Shown: positions 25,839-32,445 of the stretch, one piece after another
Layout: the number at the start of each line of letters is the position of its first letter
Numbering within the stretch: the stretch's first letter is position 1
Origin: an uncultured Desulfobacteraceae bacterium
GTDB lineage: Bacteria > Desulfobacterota > Desulfobacteria > Desulfobacterales > Desulfatirhabdiaceae
Direction: 5' to 3'
Length of the DNA: 32,445 nt
Assembly (NCBI GenBank): GCA_903839535.1
Contig: CAIMCT010000144.1
Location: forward strand, 1-32,445
Notes under the pieces: model-generated
Told to the model about the DNA's origin: nothing
Database searches by the model: none
What the model saw: only the letters and a program-made list of their open reading frames with translations
Position numbers and translations under genes: made by a program

Positions 25839-28800
25839 ACGAATCGGATTCTATATCTGCCATTGCGGTATTAATATCGCCTACCGGGTTCGGGTGGCTG
25901 AAGTCGCCGCATATGCATCAACCTTTCCCGGGGTGGTGGTGGCGCGGGATTATTTATTTATGTGCTCTGATCCTGGCCAGGAACTTATTGAAAGTGACGT
26001 TAAAAAATACGATCTGACCCGGGTGGTGGTGGCTTCCTGTTCGCCAAGGATGCATGAAAAAACGTTCAGGTCCGCCTGCCAGCGGGCGGGGCTCAACCCT
26101 TACCATGCTTTTCATATGGTATGTGTCAGAGAGCATGGATCATGGGTAACAGAGAATGAAGATGATGCCACGGAAAAAGCAAGAATTATCGTAAGGGCGG
26201 GCCTTAAAAGAGTCTCTTTCCAGAATGCACTGATTCCGAGCCAATTCTCCGTCAATTCAAACAGTCTGATAGTGGGTGGCGGCATCGCCGGAATGCAGGC
26301 CGCCATTGACATTGCGAGTGCTGGGTTCAAAGCCTACCTGGTTGAAAAAGCGCCGACTGTGGGTGGTCATATGCTTCAATACGACAAAGCATTTCCCACA
26401 CTCGACTGTACCGCCTGTATCGGCACACCCAAAATGGTGGCGGTCGGCCAGGATAAAAATATTGAATTAAAAAGCTATTGTGAAGTTGAACATGTCAGTG
26501 GGTTTGTGGGTAACTTCAAGGTTACGATCAATAATAAGGCAAGATACATCAAAACCAATTGTACAGGGTGTGGTGACTGTGCAAAGGTCTGCCCGGTTGA
26601 TTTCCCCAATGAATGGGATGTCAATACGAAAATGCGAAAAGCTGTTTACCTGTCCTTCCCCCAGGCCGTGCCGGTCAGATACGTGATTGACAAAAGAACA
26701 ACGGCCCCGTGCAGAACCTCCTGCCCTGCCGGAACAAATGTACAGGGATATGTACAGATGGTCAAAATCGGTAATTATCAGCAGGCCCTCAATATCATCA
26801 TGGAACGTCTGCCTTTGCCCGGAGTCCTGGGACGGGTATGCCCCCATCCCTGTGAAACCGACTGCAGAAGAGCGTTGGTGGATTCTGCTGTTTCTATCCG
26901 GGATTTAAAAAGATTCGCTGCCGATCATGCCAGATTAGAGGATGTCCCCCTTCCTGAAGTTGAAGAAATTGATAAAAAGATCGCTGTCATAGGATCCGGT
27001 CCCGTTGGACTTACCGTGGCGTATTATCTAAGGCGCAAGGGATTTAAGGTTTGCATATTTGAGTCCATGGAAAAACCGGGTGGTATGCTGAGAACCGGTA
27101 TCCCTGATTACAGGCTGCCGCCGGCCATACTGGATCAGGAAATCGGTCATATTCTGTCCACAGGGGTCACGATTAAAACCGGCATGGCTTTGGGCCGTGA
27201 TTTTACCCTGGCAAGTCTTAAAGACCAGGGCTTTGATGCCATATTCCTTGGAATAGGTGCCCATGTTCCCGTCAAAATGAATATTGAAAATGAAGATGCG
27301 GACGGAGTAGTGGATGCGGTGCCATTCCTTCGCAAGGAAAACCTTGAAAAGGCAGGGTCTGCTAAAAAGAGGGTCGTGATCATTGGCGGTGGAAATGTAG
27401 CCATGGATGCGGCCAGAGTCGCCGTAAGATCCGGCGCCCAAAGCGTATCAGTCGTTTACAGAAGAACCGAACAGGAAATGCCTGCCGACCATGAAGAGAT
27501 TGAAGGCGCCAAGGAAGAAGGCATTAACTTTATCACGCTTGTGGGACCTAAAAAAGTGGTGACGGAAAACGGCAGGGTTATAGGCATTGAATGTATTAAA
27601 AATAAACTTGGCCCTGTCGATGCGGGCGGAAGAAGGCGGCCTGTCCCCATTGAAGGCAGTGAATATGTAATTGCCTGCGACATGATCATCCCCGCCATTG
27701 GTCAGAGCGTTGAAACTGAGCCCGTTTTAAAGGACACACACTTTGATCTGACCGCACGGGGAACCTTTAAGGTTGACCCTTTTACCATGCAGACATCGGA
27801 ACCAGGAGTTTTTGCCGCAGGGGATGCCGTCACAGGACCTGCCACAGTGGTTGAGGCCATTGCCGGAGGTCACAAGGTTGTCAAAGCCATTGAACGATAT
27901 TTAAACCATGAAATGGACTTATTTGACAAAGAAAGAAAACAGCAAGAAGAGAATACCAAGCCAGATGAAAAGAATTTTGTTCCCATCCCCGAAGATGCGG
28001 CCCTGGTGGCCAGAGCCAAGTCGGTATTTATAGAGCCTGTCACAAGGAAATCCTCTTTTGAAGAAGTGGATATGGGACTTTCAGAAGCTTCCGCCCAAAG
28101 CGATGCGGGGAAATGCCTGAACTGTGGCGGTTGCTGCGAGTGCAAACTATGTGTGGATGCATGTAAAGCCAAGGCCATTGACCACGACATAAAAGATGAA
28201 CGGGAAATCATCGATGTCGGATCCATCATCATCGCCACCGGATTTGATCTCCTTGACCCAACCCCCATGACCCAATATGGGTATGGTAAATATGCCAATG
28301 TGTTTACCAATCTTGAATTTGAAAGGTTATCCAACGCCACGGGCCCGACCCTGGGAAAGCTTTTGAAACGTGATCTTAAAGATCGCATGAAGTTTACCGA
28401 ACCGCCAAAAAGTGTGGCCATTCTTCATTGTATCGGTAGCCGCGACATCAATTATCATGAATACTGTTCCCGGACCTGCTGCATGTATGCGTTGAAATAT
28501 GCACATCTTCTCAAGGATAAATGTGGTCACGGCACCATGGTTTACAATTTTTATATTGACATGCGCTGCTTTGGGAAAGGGTATGAAGAATTCTACAAAA
28601 AAGTCCAGTCTGAAGGCGTTCGCATGATCAGGGGAAAGGTCGGCTCCATCACTGAAGCGACAAACGGCATGCTGACGGTTGTGGCGGAAGATACGCTTTC
28701 CTGCAGAATGCTTGAAATTGAGGTGGATATGGCCATTCTTTGTACGGCAATGGAGCCAAGATCCAATGCTCAGGATGTCATGCGTAAATTCGGTATTGGC

Positions 28801-29220
28801 ATTGGCGCCGATGGATTTTTTCAGGAAGAACATCCCAAGCTCGCCCCGGTATCCACTCCATCCAGTGGAGTTTTCCTTGCAGGCGCATGCCAGGGTCCAA
28901 AGGATATTCCCGATACCGTGGCCCAGGCAAAGGGAGCGGCAGCCGAATGTATGGCCCTGAGTGCAAAAGGTATCGTCGAAGTGCCACCCATGATTTCATA
29001 TATCGATCCTGATGTATGTGTGGGCTGCCAGGTATGTATCGTACTCTGCCCCTATTCCGCCATTGAATTTGATTATTTCAACGCCATTTCAGTCGTCAAC
29101 AGTGCTGTGTGCAAGGGGTGTGGCAGTTGTGCAGGCCATTGTCCCAGCGGTGCGGCAAAAGTTCGCCACTTTACAGACCAACAGATTTTTGCGGAAATAG
29201 ACGGATTATTACTTAATTAA
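25831..29220 (+). CDS. HdrA with inserted GltD/NfnB-type NAD(P)H module
   Basis: A 1129-aa flavo-iron-sulfur protein. Residues 1-290 are HdrA-like: FYICHCGINIA, VASCSPRMHEKTF, FAD-binding VGGGIAGMQAA (about 148-158), FPTLDCTACIGTPKM and a ferredoxin motif CTGCGDCAKVC. Then comes an inserted GltD/NfnB-like unit (about 290-700) with CRTSCPAGTNVQGY, a first dinucleotide fold GSGPVG (about 389), GGGNVAMDAARVA (about 519) and AAGDAVTGPATVVEAIAGG. HdrA resumes with CLNCGGCCECKLCVDACKAKA (from 762) and HCIGSRD, and ends with CVGCQVCIVLC (about 1064) and CKGCGSCAGHC. HdrA flavin is the electron-bifurcating centre, so this protein probably couples NAD(P)H to it directly. ATG 25831 has AGGAGG upstream and overlaps the previous gene by 8 nt. 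Confidence 0.92.
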   Translation: MSERIGFYICHCGINIAYRVRVAEVAAYASTFPGVVVARDYLFMCSDPGQELIESDVKKYDLTRVVVASCSPRMHEKTFRSACQRAGLNPYHAFHMVCVREHGSWVTENEDDATEKARIIVRAGLKRVSFQNALIPSQFSVNSNSLIVGGGIAGMQAAIDIASAGFKAYLVEKAPTVGGHMLQYDKAFPTLDCTACIGTPKMVAVGQDKNIELKSYCEVEHVSGFVGNFKVTINNKARYIKTNCTGCGDCAKVCPVDFPNEWDVNTKMRKAVYLSFPQAVPVRYVIDKRTTAPCRTSCPAGTNVQGYVQMVKIGNYQQALNIIMERLPLPGVLGRVCPHPCETDCRRALVDSAVSIRDLKRFAADHARLEDVPLPEVEEIDKKIAVIGSGPVGLTVAYYLRRKGFKVCIFESMEKPGGMLRTGIPDYRLPPAILDQEIGHILSTGVTIKTGMALGRDFTLASLKDQGFDAIFLGIGAHVPVKMNIENEDADGVVDAVPFLRKENLEKAGSAKKRVVIIGGGNVAMDAARVAVRSGAQSVSVVYRRTEQEMPADHEEIEGAKEEGINFITLVGPKKVVTENGRVIGIECIKNKLGPVDAGGRRRPVPIEGSEYVIACDMIIPAIGQSVETEPVLKDTHFDLTARGTFKVDPFTMQTSEPGVFAAGDAVTGPATVVEAIAGGHKVVKAIERYLNHEMDLFDKERKQQEENTKPDEKNFVPIPEDAALVARAKSVFIEPVTRKSSFEEVDMGLSEASAQSDAGKCLNCGGCCECKLCVDACKAKAIDHDIKDEREIIDVGSIIIATGFDLLDPTPMTQYGYGKYANVFTNLEFERLSNATGPTLGKLLKRDLKDRMKFTEPPKSVAILHCIGSRDINYHEYCSRTCCMYALKYAHLLKDKCGHGTMVYNFYIDMRCFGKGYEEFYKKVQSEGVRMIRGKVGSITEATNGMLTVVAEDTLSCRMLEIEVDMAILCTAMEPRSNAQDVMRKFGIGIGADGFFQEEHPKLAPVSTPSSGVFLAGACQGPKDIPDTVAQAKGAAAECMALSAKGIVEVPPMISYIDPDVCVGCQVCIVLCPYSAIEFDYFNAISVVNSAVCKGCGSCAGHCPSGAAKVRHFTDQQIFAEIDGLLLN

Positions 29221-29234
29221 ACAGGAGTCTTGAT

Positions 29235-29669
29235 ATGAGCGAGTTTGAACCAAAAATAGTGGGCTTTTTTTGTAACTGGTGTACGTTTACCGCTGCAGAT
29301 CTGGCGGGTACGTCTCGGTTGTCGTACCCGCACAATATTAAAATTATCCGGATGATGTGCAGTGGAATGGTGGATCCCAAGTATGTCATCAAAGCTTTTC
29401 TAAACGGCGCAGACGGTGTGTTGATCGGTGGATGCTGGCCCGGAGATTGCCATTATATCAATGGAAATCTCAAGGCCAGACGACGGGTGGCCATGCTGAC
29501 TGAAATTTTAAAAGAATACGGGATTGACGAGAAACGGTTCTGGCTTCGCTGGATTGCGGCAAGTGAAGGGACCATGCTTAGGGAAGTCGTCAGTGAAATG
29601 ACCGCCAAACTTAAAGCGCTCGGCCCAAGCCCTCTTAACAGGGAAGCCCCAGGCAAAGAAAAAAAATAG
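29235..29669 (+). CDS. MvhD/FlpD-like 2Fe-2S electron-transfer protein
   Basis: A 144-aa protein of the MvhD family, which links a hydrogenase or dehydrogenase to HdrA through a 2Fe-2S cluster. Conserved segments are FFCNWCTFTAADLAG, IRMMCSGMVDP and IGGCWPGDCHY, which supply the five Cys usual for the family. The usual His in the GCHPGDCHY-type motif is Trp. The C-terminus ends in a Lys-rich tail. AGGAG precedes the ATG by 8 nt, and the gene follows hdrA by 14 nt. Confidence 0.94.
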   Translation: MSEFEPKIVGFFCNWCTFTAADLAGTSRLSYPHNIKIIRMMCSGMVDPKYVIKAFLNGADGVLIGGCWPGDCHYINGNLKARRRVAMLTEILKEYGIDEKRFWLRWIAASEGTMLREVVSEMTAKLKALGPSPLNREAPGKEKK

Positions 29670-29693
29670 GTTGAAAAAACGGAGAAGATACAA

Positions 29694-30824
29694 ATGGCGA
29701 ATTTTATAAAATTGTCCTTTAAAAAAGGCGAACTGAATCAAAAACTGGCCGATATTTTCAAAGGCATGATGGAAAAAGGTGTGGTAAACGCCCTGCTTGC
29801 TCCCATGAAGCAACCTAAAAGAGGGGTGATGCTGACGCTTGTTACCGATCCGTTCCATCTGGAAGCCATTGATCCTTTTGCACCGGTGGCGCCTGTGAAT
29901 GGTGCAAAGGTTGTCTCATCCATCACAGCGAAACCTTCCGGCAGAAAGATGGCGGTGGTTTTAAGATCATGCGAGATCAGGGCGCTGATTGAGCTTTGCA
30001 AACTTAAACAGGCCAATCTTGAGGATGTACTGCTTATCGGCATTGACTGTCTTGGACGATATGAAAACCTTGACTTTGTCAAGCTGCAGGCTGCTGGAGA
30101 ATCCTCTGAGTCTTTTATTGTAAAGGCCCTTGCAGGAAATACGGAGAACAGCGGCTGTGATGTTTCCGGCGCCTGCAAAATATGTGAATTCCCGGTGGCG
30201 GACAATGTGGATTTAAGGCTCTGCATCATTGGTACAGGTACTGACGCCCTTTACATTGAAAGCCTTACGCCTAAGGGAGATCAAGCTCTTGAAGCAGTGG
30301 GTCTCAAAACCGGGGATACTCCAGGCAACCGGGAAGCAGCGGTTCAACAATTAGTAAAAAAGCGAAAAGAAGCCTGTGATGCGGCATTCGCCCAGTACAG
30401 GGCATCCACCCATAGCATTGACGCCCTTGAAGACAAACTTGCCAACTGCATTAACTGTTATAACTGCAGAGTGGCGTGTCCTGTCTGTTATTGCAAGGAA
30501 TGTGTGTTTGTGACCGATACCTTCCGCCACAACGGAGATCAGTATATGGGATGGGCGGATACGTTCGGAACACTTAAAATGCCGACAGACACAATTTTTT
30601 ATCACTTGACCCGTATGAGTCATATGAGTCTGTTCTGTGTCGGATGCGGTCAGTGCACCAGCGCCTGTCCTAACAGTATCGATCTGATGCCCATTTTCAG
30701 GACGGCGGCCCAGAAGACCCAACAGAGGTTTAATTACCAGGCAGGTCGATCCCATGACGAAAAGCAGCCGTTGACTGTTTTTGAGAATGATGAGTTGGTT
30801 GAAGTGACAGGGCAGGTAAAATAG
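29694..30824 (+). CDS. FrhB/FdhB-like iron-sulfur oxidoreductase subunit
   Basis: A 376-aa protein of the coenzyme F420 hydrogenase/formate dehydrogenase beta-subunit type. The N-terminal part shows RSCEIRALIELCKLKQANLE and GIDCLGRYENLDF; the middle has SGACKICEFP; the C-terminal half has CINCYNCRVACPVCYCKEC (Cys 252-270) and CVGCGQCTSACP (315-325), two 4Fe-4S sites. Family members bind FAD or F420 and pass electrons to an Hdr or dehydrogenase partner. No formate dehydrogenase or hydrogenase catalytic subunit is present, so its donor is unknown and could be ferredoxin. GGAG lies 10 nt before the ATG; 24 nt separates it from the MvhD gene. Confidence 0.9.
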   Translation: MANFIKLSFKKGELNQKLADIFKGMMEKGVVNALLAPMKQPKRGVMLTLVTDPFHLEAIDPFAPVAPVNGAKVVSSITAKPSGRKMAVVLRSCEIRALIELCKLKQANLEDVLLIGIDCLGRYENLDFVKLQAAGESSESFIVKALAGNTENSGCDVSGACKICEFPVADNVDLRLCIIGTGTDALYIESLTPKGDQALEAVGLKTGDTPGNREAAVQQLVKKRKEACDAAFAQYRASTHSIDALEDKLANCINCYNCRVACPVCYCKECVFVTDTFRHNGDQYMGWADTFGTLKMPTDTIFYHLTRMSHMSLFCVGCGQCTSACPNSIDLMPIFRTAAQKTQQRFNYQAGRSHDEKQPLTVFENDELVEVTGQVK

Positions 30825-30833
30825 GAGAATATT

Positions 30834-32445
30834 ATGGCAGAAAAAAAGCCCACAGGCACGGTTCTTGTCGCAGGCGCCGGCGTTTCCGGGATAAAAGCCG
30901 CCATAGAGCTGGCTGAGATCGGATACAAGGTTTTGCTGACGGATTCGTCACCCCAGATCGGCGGTATTCTGGCCAAGCTGGATAACCAGTTTCCCACGGA
31001 TCACTGCGGGATGTGCCGGATGTTGCCCATGGTTGGCCGGGAGTATGCTTCCCAATACTGTATGCGCAAAGGCCTGTACCATGAAAATATAGATATCCTG
31101 CCGTTTACCGAGCTCAAAAGCGTTGAAGGGGATGCCGGTAATTACACCATCGAATTATTAAAAAAAGCCCGATATATTGACACGGACAAGTGTAACGGAC
31201 TCGGTGAATGCATAAAGGTCTGTCCGGTTGAAGTTGCTGACGAATTCAACCACGGTCTGACCAGACGAAAAGCTGTTTACAAACCCGTCCCCCACAGCAC
31301 GCCCCAGATGCTTTTAATCGACATGGATGCCTGTACCCGATGCAATGCCTGTGTTGATGTCTGTCCCACTCATGTCATCAATCTTGAGGCGGAAGACGAA
31401 CTCTTTACAAGACAGGTTCATGCGATTATTCTTGCATCAGGTGTAAAGCTTTATAATTTGAAAGAATTTGAAGACGCCAAATCATGGGCTGTGTCTCCCG
31501 ATGTGGTCAGTTCCCTTGCTTTTGAGCGAATTATTAGCGGGTCAGGTACCTTTGACGGAGAAATCAAACGGCCATCCGATGGCAAATCTGCTAAAAAGAT
31601 TGCCTGGGTGCAATGTATGGGGTCCAGGAATAGAAGACAGAAAAGAGATTATTGTTCCTCTATCTGCTGCATGTTTGCACTCAAAGAAGCCGTGCTGGCC
31701 AAGGAAAAAGGCGGTGACGATGTTGAAACCACTATTTTCTACATGGATATGCGAACCTTTGGTAAGGATTTTTACCGATACTATGAAAAAGCCGTTGATG
31801 AGCATGGGGTAAAACTGATTCGCTGCCGTGTCCAGGGGGTTATGCTTAATCCGGATAAAAGTCTTTCCATGCGATATTATGATTCTGAAACCCAGAAATT
31901 TTTTGTGTCTGATTATGACATCGTGGTTCTTTCAACCGGACAGGTTCCCTATGAAACACATAAAAAACTGGCGGATATGCTTCATCTCGAAGTCAATCCA
32001 TTAGGCCTTTTACCCACCGAGACATATGACAAGGTCAAGCTGGTTAAGCCGGGGGTGTTTTTATGCGGGTCCCTCATGGGGCTCACCGATTTAAGCGAGG
32101 CCATCAGCAGCGGAATCGCCGCTGCCGGACAAGTCAGCAGATTTTTATCAAGTATAGATGTGTCCATACTTGAAGAAGAGGCGATTGCCGAACCCACTGC
32201 AAAGGACAGAGATGAGCCACTCATATCGGTTGTTCTTTGTAAATGCAGTGAAAAAGTGGAAAAGAGCAGTGTTGATTTTAGCGCACTTGGAACAGGACTA
32301 AAAAAGCTGAACAGTGTAGGCGAGGTCAATATCATTGATATGGTCTGCAGTGATGAAGGGGAAAAAACTGTTCTTGAACTTCTGGGCAAATCAAAATGTA
32401 ACCGCCTCCTGATTGGGGCCTGTCATCCTTTCATGTATCGTAAAT
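30834..32445 (+). CDS. Second HdrA-like flavoprotein (3' end off the window)
   Basis: At least 537 residues, open to the window edge. The FAD motif VLVAGAGVSGIKAA opens the protein, so the N-terminal HdrA segment of the other protein is missing here. FPTDHCGMCRMLPMVGREYA replaces the usual TLDCxAC site. Ferredoxin motifs CNGLGECIKVCP (one Cys spacing unusual) and CTRCNACVDVCP follow, then QCMGSRN, a CSSICCMF site and SGIAAAGQVSRFL. At the visible end, ISVVLCKCSEKVE and LLIGACHPFMYRK resemble an HdrA N-terminal domain placed C-terminally, so the full protein may be a permuted or double HdrA, or QmoB-like. TAGGAG lies 7 nt before the ATG. There is no GltD insert. Confidence 0.88.
   Translation, partial: MAEKKPTGTVLVAGAGVSGIKAAIELAEIGYKVLLTDSSPQIGGILAKLDNQFPTDHCGMCRMLPMVGREYASQYCMRKGLYHENIDILPFTELKSVEGDAGNYTIELLKKARYIDTDKCNGLGECIKVCPVEVADEFNHGLTRRKAVYKPVPHSTPQMLLIDMDACTRCNACVDVCPTHVINLEAEDELFTRQVHAIILASGVKLYNLKEFEDAKSWAVSPDVVSSLAFERIISGSGTFDGEIKRPSDGKSAKKIAWVQCMGSRNRRQKRDYCSSICCMFALKEAVLAKEKGGDDVETTIFYMDMRTFGKDFYRYYEKAVDEHGVKLIRCRVQGVMLNPDKSLSMRYYDSETQKFFVSDYDIVVLSTGQVPYETHKKLADMLHLEVNPLGLLPTETYDKVKLVKPGVFLCGSLMGLTDLSEAISSGIAAAGQVSRFLSSIDVSILEEEAIAEPTAKDRDEPLISVVLCKCSEKVEKSSVDFSALGTGLKKLNSVGEVNIIDMVCSDEGEKTVLELLGKSKCNRLLIGACHPFMYRK

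Noticed and set aside
1-32445. tRNA or rRNA genes
   Set aside because: I saw no cloverleaf or rRNA-like sequence in any gap, though a dedicated search was not possible.

Overview
The window (about 32.4 kb, moderate GC) reads as chromosome from an anaerobic, probably sulfate-reducing deltaproteobacterium of the Desulfobacterales type. The evidence is a complete hmcABCDEF operon with a 16-haem HmcA, and a second operon of Hdr-type flavin/iron-sulfur proteins. No dsr, apr or sat genes lie inside the window, so the lifestyle is inferred from these energy-metabolism genes.

Region 1 (1-5962, minus strand) is housekeeping. Reading leftward it holds a possible small ORF, a 321-aa unknown protein, gmhA, hldE, a Trm112-like protein, a DUF4416 protein, yicC, a remA/DUF370 gene and gmk, which runs off the left edge. 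Most junctions are ATGA overlaps or gaps under 40 nt. GmhA and HldE make ADP-heptose precursors for lipopolysaccharide. yicC-remA-gmk is a common bacterial neighbourhood.

Region 2 (6038-8578, plus) is one large radical-SAM/B12-fold protein with a C-terminal DUF2344 domain. Region 3 (8797-12006, minus) is a four-gene cluster: lipoprotein, coaBC, family-4 uracil-DNA glycosylase and a YfcE-like phosphodiesterase.

Region 4 (12507-23219, plus) is the hmc operon followed by a 179-aa unknown, a tandem universal stress protein, a stand-alone receiver protein and a receiver-PAS-PAS-histidine kinase hybrid. Hmc moves electrons across the membrane between periplasmic c-type cytochromes and quinone or cytoplasmic partners. 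The downstream genes are likely its local regulators.

Region 5 (23523 to the right edge, plus) is the most unusual part. It is a tight operon encoding (i) a 771-aa protein joining a QmoC-like half (HdrC ferredoxin plus cytochrome-b membrane domain) to an HdrD/HmcF-like half, (ii) a 1129-aa HdrA with a GltD/NfnB-type NAD(P)H module inserted in its middle, (iii) an MvhD-like protein, (iv) an FrhB/FdhB-like iron-sulfur protein, and (v) a second HdrA-like protein cut by the window edge. Together they look like a membrane-anchored, flavin-based electron-bifurcating or confurcating complex coupling NAD(P)H, a low-potential carrier and the quinone pool or a thiol/disulfide substrate.

Intergenic DNA is rich in repeats. 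Three nearly identical 107-bp elements with 21-bp terminal inverted repeats each lie 2-13 nt after a stop codon and point the same way relative to that gene. A second, AT-rich ATTACGAAT palindrome family punctuates the hmc/regulator region. GC-rich palindromes lie at 8648-8721, 19259-19284 and 23453-23470.
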